DNA of 64,000 nucleotides from an uncultured Oscillospiraceae bacterium (lineage in GTDB: Bacteria > Bacillota > Clostridia > Oscillospirales > Ruminococcaceae). Position numbers and translations under genes: made by a program. Each line of letters starts with the position of its first letter. The stretch's first letter is position 1. The notes beneath the pieces are model-generated. The model saw nothing but the letters and a program-made list of their open reading frames with translations, ran no database searches and had not been told where the DNA came from. Below, piece after piece: positions 1 through 7,794 of this stretch. The stretch spans positions 62,001 through 126,000 of the forward strand of contig CAKSPH010000002.1 in the NCBI GenBank assembly GCA_934481355.1, given 5' to 3'.

Positions 1-70
1 CAACTATTTCAGCCGTATCTTCCGAAAGTACACCGGAACATCTCCCAGCGAATTCCGAGGGAATCGATAA
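1..70 (+). CDS. AraC-family transcriptional regulator, C-terminal end only
   Basis: The first 70 bases carry the last 22 codons of a plus-strand gene that begins outside the window. The frame starts at base 2 and ends with TAA at 68-70. The peptide contains FSRIFRKYTGTSPSEFR, the typical end of the second helix-turn-helix of AraC/XylS regulators (F-x-x-x-F-[KR]-[KR]-x-x-G-x-[ST]-P-x-x-[FY]-R). Only the family can be named; the sensed ligand and the target genes lie outside the window. The gene converges on hisC across a shared hairpin. Confidence 0.8.
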   Translation, partial: NYFSRIFRKYTGTSPSEFRGNR

Positions 71-106
71 AAATAGGGGGGGCAGGAAAACCTGCCCCCT
101 TTTTAT
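71..106. terminator. Bidirectional rho-independent terminator
   Basis: A GC-rich hairpin with arms at 75-86 and 91-102 (nine Watson-Crick pairs plus G-T wobbles, AAAA loop) is followed by five T on the plus strand. On the minus strand it is followed by an A/T-rich tract that reads as T-rich. It sits between the convergent AraC-type gene and hisC and can end transcripts from both. Confidence 0.85.
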
Positions 107-1158
107 TACTTTATATACTCTTTCAGCGCGGATATAAGCGCGTCAATCTCCCCGTCCGTGCCTATCGTGATACGCAGGCGGTTGTCAATGCGCTTCTTTG
201 AGAAGTACCGCACATAGATATCCCTGGTTTTCAGGAACTCCTGAATGTCCTTCGCACGGAACTCCGGGTGCTCTGCGAACAGGAAGTTCGTGCTGCTGTC
301 CTTCACGTCGAATCCCATCGCGCGGAGCTCCTTTGCGAGCCTCTCGCGGGTCGCCACGACCTTCTGCACAGTCGTGCGGAAATACTCCTCGTCCTCTACG
401 GAAGCAACGCCGGCGGCTATCGCAACGCTGTCCAGCGGGTAGGAATTGTAGCTGTCCTTTGCCGCAAACAGCGCCGAGATTATGTCCGCATTGCCCAGCG
501 CGTAGCCTATTCTCATGCCCGCCATGGAGCGCGACTTGGAGAATGTCTGAACCACCACCAGATTCTCGTATTCCTTTAACAGCGGCACCGCGGAAGTCCC
601 GCCGAAATCAACGTAAGCCTCGTCCGAGATAACAACGCTGTCCGGATTCGCGTCCAGTATCTCCCGCATGAAATCCAGACCCCTGCCGATACTTGTGGGA
701 GCGTTCGGATTCGCGATGACTACGCCGCCGTTCGGGCGCTTGTAGTCCGCCGCGCTGATGTTGAAGTCCGCGTCCACCGGAATGGTCTCATACGGAATGC
801 GGAGCATATCGCACCAAACCGGGTAGAACGAGTATGTAATGTCCGGGTATATAACCGGCCTGTCCGAGTTGAAGAACGCCCGGAAGCACAGCGCCAGAAC
901 ATCGTCCGAGCCGTTGCCAAGGAACACGTTCTCCCTTTTCAGCCCGAATCTCTTCGCGAGGGCCTCCGCAAGTGGTCTTGCGTTCGCGTCCGGGTACTTT
1001 TTCAGGCTTCCCCCGCGGAACTGCTCTATCGCGCGGAGCACTCCCGGAGCGGGCGGATACGGATTCTCATTCGCGTTCAGCTTGATGAAATCGGTCTTGT
1101 CCGGCTGTTCGCCCGCGACATACGGCTCTATCTTTATCAGATTATCTTTCCAGCTCAT
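106..1158 (-). CDS. hisC: Histidinol-phosphate aminotransferase
   Basis: This is a 350-residue class I/II PLP-dependent aminotransferase of the HisC type. It converts imidazole acetol phosphate and glutamate to histidinol phosphate in cytoplasmic histidine synthesis. Visible signatures are KLNANENPYPP near the N-terminus, FLGNGSDD for cofactor phosphate contact, the NPNAPTS stretch, and TFSKSRSMAGMRIGY carrying the PLP-binding lysine. The start at 1158 was preferred over an in-frame ATG six codons upstream because AAAGGAG lies seven bases before it. The gene stands apart from any other his gene and follows the terminator of the efp operon, so it may depend on read-through or on an undetected promoter. 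Some HisC-like enzymes act on aromatic amino acids, so substrate choice is not fully fixed. Confidence 0.9.
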   Translation of the reverse strand: MSWKDNLIKIEPYVAGEQPDKTDFIKLNANENPYPPAPGVLRAIEQFRGGSLKKYPDANARPLAEALAKRFGLKRENVFLGNGSDDVLALCFRAFFNSDRPVIYPDITYSFYPVWCDMLRIPYETIPVDADFNISAADYKRPNGGVVIANPNAPTSIGRGLDFMREILDANPDSVVISDEAYVDFGGTSAVPLLKEYENLVVVQTFSKSRSMAGMRIGYALGNADIISALFAAKDSYNSYPLDSVAIAAGVASVEDEEYFRTTVQKVVATRERLAKELRAMGFDVKDSSTNFLFAEHPEFRAKDIQEFLKTRDIYVRYFSKKRIDNRLRITIGTDGEIDALISALKEYIK

Positions 1159-1170
1159 ATTAACTCCTTT

Positions 1171-1206
1171 AAACAAAAACGGCAGATGACCCTGAGGTCA
1201 CCCGCC
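1171..1206 (-). terminator. Rho-independent terminator of the efp operon
   Basis: On the minus strand an 11-pair stem (arms 1196-1206 and 1181-1191, two G-U wobbles) with a UCAG loop is followed by GTTTTTGTTT. The wobbles only pair in the minus-strand RNA, so the direction is clear. It lies 25 bases past the stop of the CD1247-like gene and just before the hisC ribosome site. Confidence 0.8.
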
Positions 1207-1230
1207 GCCTGGTTTTACCTTTGCTTTGGA

Positions 1231-1641
1231 TCAGTCAGCGTCGTCCTCATCGAGTTCGAACTCAAGATGGGAGCCGCAGTTAGGACAATCCAGCGTATTG
1301 TTCTGAGCCTGATCATAGTCGAAACGGATCGTGTTGCCGCAGTTGGGGCAGGTCGTCTCGTACATTCCGTCGAGGTCGTCTTCAAAGTCCTCGTCGTCAT
1401 CGTAGTCGTCCTCGTCCTCAGTGCCGTAAACCTCGTCCTCAAGGTCGCATACGCTCTCCTCCAGGTCTGTTACAACGTCTGCAACATCGTCCAGCTCTTC
1501 ATCGACCTCATTGAGATTTTCAGCGATATCGCCGAGAACGTCAATGACAGCGGCAAGTATCTTGCCCTCCTTGGTGGTTTCGTCGAGAGAAAGACCCTCT
1601 GCAAGACCCTTGATATAAGATACCTTTTCACTGATAGTCAT
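1231..1641 (-). CDS. CD1247-like N-terminal domain / zinc-ribbon protein
   Basis: This 136-residue acidic protein has three parts. Residues 1-65 form a helical N-terminal domain (starting MTISEKVSYIKGLAEG). Next comes a very acidic Asp/Glu linker. The C-terminal zinc ribbon has two CPNCG knuckles (TTCPNCGNTIRF and LDCPNCGSHLEF). The architecture matches the Clostridia family annotated as CD1247 N-terminal domain proteins, whose function is not established. It lies 49 bases downstream of efp in the same direction, before a shared terminator, so it is probably co-transcribed with efp. A role linked to translation is only inferred from position. Confidence 0.8.
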   Translation of the reverse strand: MTISEKVSYIKGLAEGLSLDETTKEGKILAAVIDVLGDIAENLNEVDEELDDVADVVTDLEESVCDLEDEVYGTEDEDDYDDDEDFEDDLDGMYETTCPNCGNTIRFDYDQAQNNTLDCPNCGSHLEFELDEDDAD

Positions 1642-1690
1642 ATTGAACCATCCTTTCGTGTCGTCCGAATAATATCCAAAGGGAATGGAA

Positions 1691-2251
1691 TTACTTTACA
1701 CGCTCCATGTATTCGCCTGTTCTTGTGTCGATACGGATGAACTCGCCCTCGTTGATGAACAGCGGAACGCGGATCTCAGCGCCGGTCTCGAGCGTAGCGG
1801 GCTTGGTTGCGTTTGTAGCAGTGTTGCCAGCGAAGCCGGGGTCGGTCTGTGTGATCTGGAGCTCAACGAAGTTCGGGGGCTCTACGCCGAATACCTTGCC
1901 CTTGTAGGACAGAACCTTACATACCATGTTCTCCTTAACGAACTTGAAGTTGTCGCCGACATCGGAAGCGTTAACCGGAACGTCCTCGTAGGTCTCGGAA
2001 TCCATGAAGTGATAGAGCTCGCCGTCGGAGTAGGTGTATTCCATATCCTTTCTCTCAACGTAAGCGGTGGGGAACTTAGCGGTGGGGTTGTAGGTCTTTT
2101 CTACAACGGAGCCGGTAATAACGTTTCTCACCTTTGTTCTTACGAACGCTGCACCCTTGCCGGGCTTAACGTGCTGGAACTCGATGATCTGCATTACGTT
2201 GCCGTCTTCCTCGAATGTCATGCCGTTTCTGAAATCTCCTGCTGTGATCAT
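1691..2251 (-). CDS. efp: Elongation factor P
   Basis: This 186-residue protein has the usual length of bacterial EF-P, which binds between the P and E sites and relieves ribosome stalling at polyproline stretches. The first KOW-like domain carries the tip loop [13 protein letters not shown], where Lys32 aligns with the residue modified in other Firmicutes. Two OB-like domains follow, with the family features [12 protein letters not shown] and LPAKF-like spacing. No lysine-modifying epmA/epmB genes are nearby. The ATG at 2251 follows GGAGG with an eight-base spacer. A promoter and a leader of about 115 bases lie upstream. Confidence 0.96.
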   Translation of the reverse strand: MITAGDFRNGMTFEEDGNVMQIIEFQHVKPGKGAAFVRTKVRNVITGSVVEKTYNPTAKFPTAYVERKDMEYTYSDGELYHFMDSETYEDVPVNASDVGDNFKFVKENMVCKVLSYKGKVFGVEPPNFVELQITQTDPGFAGNTATNATKPATLETGAEIRVPLFINEGEFIRIDTRTGEYMERVK

Positions 2252-2372
2252 AGTAGGGAACCTCCAAATTAGTATTAGTATTCATGCGGCGCCCGTCTCA
2301 AAATAATCCGCGCCGTTTATCCGGAGGGTACCCTTTTTCTGGAAAGCCCGTCCGTATAATCTTATCTATATT

Positions 2373-2401
2373 ATTCTAACCTATTTCGCCCGATTTTTCA
2401 A
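2373..2401 (-). promoter_or_regulatory. SigA-type promoter of efp
   Basis: On the minus strand, TTGAAA (2401-2396) and TAGAAT (2378-2373) are separated by exactly 17 bases. The predicted start near 2366 gives a leader of about 115 bases before efp, containing a GGGTACCC palindrome and a CGGCGC...GCGCCG inverted pair. The leader structures have no assigned function. Confidence 0.65.
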
Positions 2402-2427
2402 GCCCTTTTTAAGAAAATTTTGAAAAA

Positions 2428-3498
2428 TTATATGTGAATAAGGTTTTTTGTTGATTTTGTGAGAACGTCGCAGCCATTTTCTGTAACAACTACCATATCC
2501 TCTATTCTCACGCCGAACTTCCCGGAGATATAAGCGCCGGGCTCCACTGTGACTATCATGCCGGGCTTCAGCATTGAGCGGCTGCGCTGCGAGAGCGTGG
2601 GCTGCTCGTGTATCTCCAGCCCGACGCCGTGACCCAGACCGTGCCCGAAATACTTGTCATAGCCGCCCCATGCCGCCAGAGTCGCCCTTGCAACGCTGTC
2701 AACGACCTTGCCGTTTATTCCGGGCTTCACCGCCTTGATACCGTCGAGATTCGCGTAATACACCGCGTTGTAGAGCTTCTCCATCTCCGGGGAGACCTGC
2801 CCTACCGCGAGGGTCCTCGTCATATCGCTGTGGTAGCTGTCCACCACCGCGCCGAAATCCAGCGTCAGGAAGTCGCCCTCGCAGAGCTTCTTATCCGTTG
2901 GAACGGCGTGCGGCGAAGCGGAATTTACACCGGACGCCGCGATGGTTTCGAACGACAGGTCGTCCGCGCCGCAGTCCATCATGTAGTAGTTCAGCAGAGC
3001 CGCGACCTGCTTTTCGGTCATGTCCCGGCTGATGTTGTCGATGAGCCGCTCGAACGCCCTTTCCGCAATGCGCTGCGCCTTGACGATGAGCTCGACCTCT
3101 TCGCTGGACTTGATTATGCGCATATCCCAGATGAACTGCGAAAGCTCCGGCGAGGGGTCAAGCTCCACGAAATGGAGCTTCTCGCGGTAGTCCGCGAACT
3201 CGGTCAGGGTCATGTAGTCGCTCTCCAGCATGAGGGAGCGGATATTGTGCTTCAGCAGCAGCTCCGAAAGCTGGGTTTTCATGTCCTCCAGCAGCATAAC
3301 GCGGCAGTCGGTGACGCGCTGCTTTGCCTTGTCGAAGTAGCGTGAATCTATGATAAGATATCCCTGCTCCCTTGTCACGAGGATAACTCCCGCCGATGAC
3401 TTGAATCCGCAGAAATACCGCCTGCTGACGTCCGATGTGATGAGCGCCGCGCAGTTATCCGCCGGAAGCATTTTCTGGAGCCGCTCGATATTATTCAT
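2428..3498 (-). CDS. M24-family metallopeptidase (Xaa-Pro aminopeptidase/dipeptidase type)
   Basis: This 356-residue two-domain peptidase has a creatinase-like N-terminal domain (about 1-125) and a pita-bread C-terminal domain. Metal ligands are visible in order: the Asp pair in LDFGAVVDSYHSDMTR, His in GHGLGHGVGLEIHE, Glu in TVEPGAY and Glu in VRIEDMV. It probably removes N-terminal residues before proline or cleaves X-Pro dipeptides in the cytoplasm. The start at 3498 follows GGGAGG and overlaps the aroQ stop by eight bases, so the two genes are translationally close. The neighbourhood aroQ-M24-efp is common in Clostridia. PepP- and PepQ-type activities cannot be separated by eye. Confidence 0.9.
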   Translation of the reverse strand: MNNIERLQKMLPADNCAALITSDVSRRYFCGFKSSAGVILVTREQGYLIIDSRYFDKAKQRVTDCRVMLLEDMKTQLSELLLKHNIRSLMLESDYMTLTEFADYREKLHFVELDPSPELSQFIWDMRIIKSSEEVELIVKAQRIAERAFERLIDNISRDMTEKQVAALLNYYMMDCGADDLSFETIAASGVNSASPHAVPTDKKLCEGDFLTLDFGAVVDSYHSDMTRTLAVGQVSPEMEKLYNAVYYANLDGIKAVKPGINGKVVDSVARATLAAWGGYDKYFGHGLGHGVGLEIHEQPTLSQRSRSMLKPGMIVTVEPGAYISGKFGVRIEDMVVVTENGCDVLTKSTKNLIHI

Positions 3499-3937
3499 CT
3501 GCGCCTCCCAGAATGTTGTCCAGGGCATACAGCGCAAGAATGTAGCTGAAGCTGCCGAAGCCCGCGATGGTGCCCCTGCATACCGGCGCGATAACGGAAT
3601 TCTTGCGGAATTCGTCGCGGCCGTTAACGTTGGAGAGGTGTACCTCGATTACCGGTATCCTTATCGCCGAAATGGCGTCCCGGATAGCGTAGCTGTAATG
3701 CGTGTAGGCTCCCGCGTTGAGGATAACTCCCGCGCAGTCCTTGCGTGATTCGTGCAGCCTGTCGATGAGCGAACCCTCGGAATTGCTCTGGAAGAACACC
3801 GGCTCGTATCCCATGGAGCGCGCCTTTTCATCTATCATGTCGTTGATGGAGTTCAGCGTTTCATGACCGTAGATATTCGGCTCGCGCTCACCAAGAAGGT
3901 TGAGGTTCGGACCGTTCATAATAAGTATTTTCTTCAT
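3491..3937 (-). CDS. aroQ: Type II 3-dehydroquinate dehydratase
   Basis: This 148-residue protein is of normal length for the dodecameric type II enzyme, which removes water from 3-dehydroquinate in the shikimate pathway. Clear motifs are MNGPNLNLLGEREPNIYG at the N-terminus with the catalytic Arg and Tyr region, LNAGAYTHYSYAI, and PVIEVHLSNVNGRDEFR with the catalytic His. The protein is cytoplasmic. It sits between an unrecognised gene and the M24 peptidase, overlapping the latter by eight bases. No other aro gene is in the window. Confidence 0.95.
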   Translation of the reverse strand: MKKILIMNGPNLNLLGEREPNIYGHETLNSINDMIDEKARSMGYEPVFFQSNSEGSLIDRLHESRKDCAGVILNAGAYTHYSYAIRDAISAIRIPVIEVHLSNVNGRDEFRKNSVIAPVCRGTIAGFGSFSYILALYALDNILGGADE

Positions 3938-3955
3938 ATCATTACCCCTGTAAAA

Positions 3956-5026
3956 TCATTTGCCGCGGTTACGCGCGTTCAGTTCAAGAATCCGCCTGTA
4001 ACCCGCGTCCGTGGAAGCCCACTTTTCCTCTACCGCCTTTTTCTGCTCCGGCGTGCCATATTCAAAGTAATAGTTGTCGAGGAACTCCTGACCGATAGTC
4101 ACCGGGACTTTATGCGGCTTCACTGGCATATCAGCCGGGAAATACAGCCGCTTCATCATTTCGGTGATCTTCGCGGATTCCTCCGGGGTGAAATCGACGG
4201 TTATATTCCGCACATGCCTGCTGTTGTCCAGAATCTCGAAAACCAGGTCTACACTTGCCTTAAGCTTCATCTGTTCGCTGGAACGCTTCGGATCCACCAG
4301 GCTGAACTCATAAACGATATCGTACCGCCTGACCTCCTGACCGCCGACAACCAGCCTGCCGTCTTCCAGCATTGGCTTTGACATGTCGAGCGCCTGCCTG
4401 TTCCAGCCGATGAACACGTACATTGCGTTGTCCATGATCTTCTTGTCGGCAGTTACCCAGAATGAAACCCCGCGCTGAAACGCATAAACATCGACAAGCT
4501 CGCTGACCTGAAAGCCGTTCTCCGCGACTCTCTGCAGCGAAAGCCCCAGCCCGTGCATCAGATAGTCCCTGTGCTTAAACGGGATATTGCGTTTGTATTT
4601 TCTGACGAAATCACTGCCGGACATGTCGCTGTCAAGGTCCTGCGCCATGCTGAGCAGCCTGTCACCCTCGTAGTTCACGCTTTGAGCGCACTCTATCGGT
4701 ATTATCCCCGCCTCGCGGTAGAAATCGCACATAACGCCCTTGGCGAACTGATAATTAACGATATAGGCATTGCCGTTGTAAAACAGCCCCTGCTGTCCCT
4801 GGTGCAACCTGCGGGACATGGAGTGCTCCCCGCCTTCCATGCTGTCCTTTACGAGCATTTCCTCCACCTTTGGGATAAGATATGTCGTTATTGCGTCCTC
4901 TGCGGCGTTGAGCATGTGCTGCTCCCTGTCGCATGCCGTGATATAACACAGTATCTGCTGATTTATGCAGCGTATCACATCGCCGGTTTCCTGGCTCTGA
5001 TATAGGCTCTGATATAGGCAGTCCAT
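3956..5026 (-). CDS. Unrecognised 356-residue protein in the yqeG-aroQ operon
   Basis: I do not recognise this family. The protein is soluble (no membrane segment or signal peptide), with a largely helical N-terminal half and a C-terminal half richer in strand-like stretches such as RRYDIVYEFSLVD and HVRNITVDFTPEESAKITEMM. Conserved-looking motifs are LHQGQQGLFYNGNAYIVNYQ and IPFKHRDYLMHGLGLSLQR. The ATG at 5026 follows AAAGGAGAGGAC. Codons 4-11 contain a perfect 12-base tandem duplication (4993-5016) giving LYQSLYQS. The gene lies 10 bases after the endonuclease IV-like gene and 18 bases before aroQ, so it is operonic. Function unknown. Confidence 0.75.
   Translation of the reverse strand: MDCLYQSLYQSQETGDVIRCINQQILCYITACDREQHMLNAAEDAITTYLIPKVEEMLVKDSMEGGEHSMSRRLHQGQQGLFYNGNAYIVNYQFAKGVMCDFYREAGIIPIECAQSVNYEGDRLLSMAQDLDSDMSGSDFVRKYKRNIPFKHRDYLMHGLGLSLQRVAENGFQVSELVDVYAFQRGVSFWVTADKKIMDNAMYVFIGWNRQALDMSKPMLEDGRLVVGGQEVRRYDIVYEFSLVDPKRSSEQMKLKASVDLVFEILDNSRHVRNITVDFTPEESAKITEMMKRLYFPADMPVKPHKVPVTIGQEFLDNYYFEYGTPEQKKAVEEKWASTDAGYRRILELNARNRGK
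4993..5016. repeat. 12-bp perfect tandem duplication
   Basis: The 12-mer GGCTCTGATATA occurs twice in tandem inside the 5' end of the unrecognised gene. It encodes two LYQS units without breaking the frame, which suggests a recent in-frame duplication or a short variable-number repeat. Confidence 0.85.
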
Positions 5027-5036
5027 GTCCTCTCCT

Positions 5037-5879
5037 TTACAGCGATTCGAAGTAACGTTTCATCTCTGCCGCGTCCTCTGCCTGGGTGCCTGCGGATTCG
5101 CAGATTATCGACGGCTGCATTTTCCTGTCGTGTATCTCCTGCATGAGCGGCTGATATTCCGGGCCGAACTGCGTGTCCCCAAAGGTGAGATGCTTCTTCT
5201 CGCCGCCGTCCGTGAACTCTATCCGGCTGAAATGAATGTGCATATTGTTCAGGCGATCCGTGCCGAGCTTGTCCGCGATGAGATCGAGCATATGCGCGTA
5301 GTCCTCGCGGCAGGTGATGCCGCCGTGGGTGCGCGCGTAGAGGTGCCCGAAATCCACCGTCGGCAGGAATCTTTCGTCCACGCCGCACAGCTCCAGGACC
5401 TCCTCCAGCGTGCCGAGCTGGTTCACCTTGCCCATGGTCTCCGGGCAGATGATGATGTCGGAAAGCCCCTCGGAATCCAGACGCTCCTGCGCGATTCTGA
5501 GAGTGTCTTTAGCGAGTTCAGTAGCCTGCTCCCGGGTCATCTTGGAGCAGCTCCCGCTGTGCACGACTATCTTCCTAGCCCCCACAGAGTGAGCCGACTG
5601 CGCCGACTGGAGAATGTACTCAACGCTTTTCAGCCTCGTTTCCTCCGTCACGGAGGACAGCGAGATGAAGTAGGGCGCGTGGAGCGTTACATAAATTCCG
5701 TGTTCCTGAGCCAGCCCCGGCAGCAGCGCGGGAGTTTTCTCGGAAAGCCGCACTCCCCTGCCGCACTCTATCTCATAGCCGTTCAGCCCGAGCCCTTTCA
5801 GGTACTCCGGAAGCTGTTCGGGGAACCTGCGCTTTCCCCAGCTCTCGCCGTTTCCTCCCGGTCCGAATGAAATTCCCAT
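5037..5879 (-). CDS. Endonuclease IV-like (AP endonuclease family 2) TIM-barrel protein
   Basis: This 280-residue protein resembles the Nfo/AP-endonuclease 2 fold. Metal-ligand positions are visible in order: VTLHAPYF, IVVHSGS, IICPETMGK, TVDFGHLYART, MHIHFSRIEF and IICESAG, matching the His/Glu/Asp cluster of the three-zinc site. The likely role is incision of DNA at abasic sites in base excision repair. It differs from classical Nfo in having DFGHLYART where DTCH is usual, so it belongs to a divergent Clostridial subgroup and substrate specificity is less certain. Its ATG directly abuts the yqeG stop codon, indicating one transcript. Confidence 0.85.
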   Translation of the reverse strand: MGISFGPGGNGESWGKRRFPEQLPEYLKGLGLNGYEIECGRGVRLSEKTPALLPGLAQEHGIYVTLHAPYFISLSSVTEETRLKSVEYILQSAQSAHSVGARKIVVHSGSCSKMTREQATELAKDTLRIAQERLDSEGLSDIIICPETMGKVNQLGTLEEVLELCGVDERFLPTVDFGHLYARTHGGITCREDYAHMLDLIADKLGTDRLNNMHIHFSRIEFTDGGEKKHLTFGDTQFGPEYQPLMQEIHDRKMQPSIICESAGTQAEDAAEMKRYFESL

Positions 5880-6380
5880 TTACTTCTCCTCCAGCTTCGA
5901 ATAATCCCTGTGGAACACAACGCTCTCAATACGGCGCTTCAGCCGGAACGTCCACGTCTTTTCAAGGTGGAACGGCTCCACCAGCACGGTGCGTATACCG
6001 GCGAGATTCCCCGCCATAACGTCTGTGAAGATCTGGTCGCCCACAACCAGCGCCTCGGATTTCCTGACGCCCATAGCCTTAACGGCGCGGTTCACGCCGA
6101 AGGTCAGCGGCTTTGCGCCGTTGGCTGTGAACTCCAGCCCCAGCATTGCCGCCAGCGGAGCCACGCGTCTGTTCGTGTTGTTGGACACCACGCGCATTTT
6201 CACGCCAAGCCCGCGCATTTTGTCGAGCCATTCGTTCACGCCGTCCTCGGCGGCGGGATTGCCGTGCATGGAGAGTGTGTTGTCCATATCAAGGACGAGC
6301 GCCTTAACTCCGTTTCTGCGCAGGAAATCCTCGTCTATCTGCAAAACGCTTTTCAGCCAGAAGGTCGGCTTAAACAGCAT
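5880..6380 (-). CDS. yqeG: YqeG-family HAD phosphatase (class IIIA)
   Basis: This 166-residue protein has HAD motifs: ALVLDMDNTLSMHG (motif I, nucleophile Asp and acid/base Asp), MRVVSNNTNRR (motif II), and ALVVGDQIFTDVMAGN with the distal acidic pair. It matches YqeG, the phosphatidylglycerophosphate phosphatase-like HAD family of Firmicutes, which has also been linked to ribosome biogenesis. The start at 6380 follows GAGGAGG; an upstream in-frame ATG has no ribosome site. The gene follows the rpsU terminator and heads the run yqeG-nfo-like-unknown-aroQ-M24. A lipid role (PGP to PG) would complement pgsA at 30.4 kb. Confidence 0.88.
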   Translation of the reverse strand: MLFKPTFWLKSVLQIDEDFLRRNGVKALVLDMDNTLSMHGNPAAEDGVNEWLDKMRGLGVKMRVVSNNTNRRVAPLAAMLGLEFTANGAKPLTFGVNRAVKAMGVRKSEALVVGDQIFTDVMAGNLAGIRTVLVEPFHLEKTWTFRLKRRIESVVFHRDYSKLEEK

Positions 6381-6400
6381 GAGTTTCCTCCTCAAAAGAC

Positions 6401-6430
6401 AATTAAACCGGACAGGAGCCCTGCCCGGTT
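6401..6430 (-). terminator. Rho-independent terminator of rpsU
   Basis: An 11-base stem (6420-6430 with 6406-6416, one G-U on the minus strand) with a 3-base loop is followed by TTTAATTGTCTTTT. It lies 38 bases after the rpsU stop and before the yqeG ribosome site. Confidence 0.75.
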
Positions 6431-6467
6431 CAACCGTTGTGTTTTAGTCGCACTTAGTTCAGTAAAA

Positions 6468-6641
6468 TCAGAACTTGCGCTTACGAGCAGCTTCGGACTT
6501 CTTTTTACGTTTTACCGAAGGCTTTTCGTAATGCTCTCTTTTACGAACTTCAGCAAGAACGCCGTCCCTTGCGCATGAACGCTTGAACCGCTTGAGTGCG
6601 GTGTCAAGAGATTCATTTTTGCCAAGACGAATTTCTGCCAT
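6468..6641 (-). CDS. rpsU: 30S ribosomal protein S21
   Basis: This 57-codon gene encodes a basic protein starting [19 protein letters not shown] and ending in a Lys/Arg-rich tail ([14 protein letters not shown]). Length, charge and the [21 protein letters not shown] core are diagnostic for S21, a small-subunit protein that helps start-site selection. The ATG at 6641 follows AGGGAGG. It is monocistronic, with a strong promoter 75 bases upstream and a terminator just downstream. Confidence 0.96.
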   Translation of the reverse strand: MAEIRLGKNESLDTALKRFKRSCARDGVLAEVRKREHYEKPSVKRKKKSEAARKRKF

Positions 6642-6716
6642 CTATATTTCCCTCCCTTTGCCATAAGGCATAGGTTATCTACATTTTATAGTAGTTATAC
6701 AAAAAGTATATAAATA

Positions 6717-6745
6717 ATTATATCGCAAACACCCTGTTTTGTCAA
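6717..6745 (-). promoter_or_regulatory. Consensus SigA promoter of rpsU
   Basis: On the minus strand a perfect TTGACA (6745-6740) and a perfect TATAAT (6722-6717) are 17 bases apart. The predicted transcript starts near 6710 and gives an rpsU leader of about 70 bases. Confidence 0.85.
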
Positions 6746-6834
6746 GCAGTTATCCAAAATTTATACGTTTTTTTGAATTTTCGTGATTTTGCACAATTCA
6801 GCAAGACGCTTTCAGGATATTTTGCAGTATACAA

Positions 6835-7191
6835 TTATTCCTTGATAAGGTGAGATATGTCAACCGGAGTACCGTCCGCCCAGAGGCGCTCAAGCTGGTA
6901 GAAGTCGCGGGTCTCCTCAAGGAAAACGTGCACCATAACATCGTAATAGTCAAGGATTATCCACGTCTGGCTCTGGTAGCCCTCAATGCTCTTGGGCTTC
7001 ACGCCCTTTTCGCCGAGCTGGTATTCCACCTCGTCAGCCAGCGCCTTTACCTGTGTTGTGCTGGAAGCGGAAGCTATAACGAAGTAATTCGCGAGGATAG
7101 TGAGGTCCTCGACCCTGATAGCGTTTATCTTGATAGCTTTCTTGGAATCAAGCGCTTTTACGGCAATTTCAAGTTCTTCTCTGTCTGTCAT
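6835..7191 (-). CDS. rsfS: Ribosome silencing factor RsfS
   Basis: This 118-residue protein of the RsfS/YbeB/Iojap family binds L14 and blocks subunit joining when nutrients are short. Features include EELEIAVKALDSKKAIKI at the N-terminus, TILANYFVIASASSTTQVKALAD, and IILDYYDVMVHVFLEETRDFYQLE, the signature C-terminal stretch. The ATG overlaps the yqeK stop by ATGA, as in many Firmicutes. It is the last gene of the long topA-to-rsfS train. Confidence 0.95.
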   Translation of the reverse strand: MTDREELEIAVKALDSKKAIKINAIRVEDLTILANYFVIASASSTTQVKALADEVEYQLGEKGVKPKSIEGYQSQTWIILDYYDVMVHVFLEETRDFYQLERLWADGTPVDISHLIKE

Positions 7192-7781
7192 AAGATCTCC
7201 TTGTCCTTATTGTATCTGAGATAGTAGTTGTATGCTTCAAAGGTATAATGCGGGATATGTCCGCATTTGCGGCAGACGTCCATGATATTGTACGCAAGCG
7301 CCACCGCCATCGCCTTGTCAAGGTCGCCGCGGCATATCTTCCGGAAGCGGTCAACGTCCTTGTAGCTTCTCTCGGAGGATATCATATCCCCGAGATACAC
7401 GATCTTTTCCAGCGCCGTCATTTTCGCGCAGCCTATCGTGTGGAAGCGTATGCCGGTCAGAATCTCCTCGTCGGTTATCCCCAGCCTGTCCCGGACGTAA
7501 GCCGCGCCCGCGACTGCGTGCCACAGCGCCGGAGTGTCCACCTCCGCCGGGTCGGGACGAAGTCCGCTCTCAACAGTCATCTGCTTCTGGCGCTCGGGAG
7601 TATCCTCTTTCATGATGTCATGCAGGAGCCCCGCGAGATAGCACCGCTTCTTGTCCGCGCCGAATCTCTCCGCAAGGTCGTAGCAGGCCTCCGCAACGTT
7701 CATGCTGTGGGTGAAGCGCTTCTTAGAGAGCCGCTCCCTTATGAGCTTCTCGTACTCGTCAAATTCCTTGTATCTGCTCAA
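7188..7781 (-). CDS. yqeK: YqeK-type HD-domain Ap4A hydrolase
   Basis: This 197-residue HD-superfamily phosphohydrolase starts at a TTG (7781) that follows GGAGG with a seven-base gap. Upstream in-frame starts would lie inside nadD and lack a ribosome site. Metal-site motifs are FTHSMNVAE, LAGLLHDIMKED (the HD pair), ALWHAVAGA and IRFHTIG. Family members such as B. subtilis YqeK hydrolyse diadenosine tetraphosphate symmetrically to ADP. The nadD-yqeK-rsfS order is a classic Firmicute arrangement. It overlaps rsfS by four bases. Confidence 0.9.
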   Translation of the reverse strand: MSRYKEFDEYEKLIRERLSKKRFTHSMNVAEACYDLAERFGADKKRCYLAGLLHDIMKEDTPERQKQMTVESGLRPDPAEVDTPALWHAVAGAAYVRDRLGITDEEILTGIRFHTIGCAKMTALEKIVYLGDMISSERSYKDVDRFRKICRGDLDKAMAVALAYNIMDVCRKCGHIPHYTFEAYNYYLRYNKDKEIL

Positions 7782-7794
7782 AATACTGCCTCCG

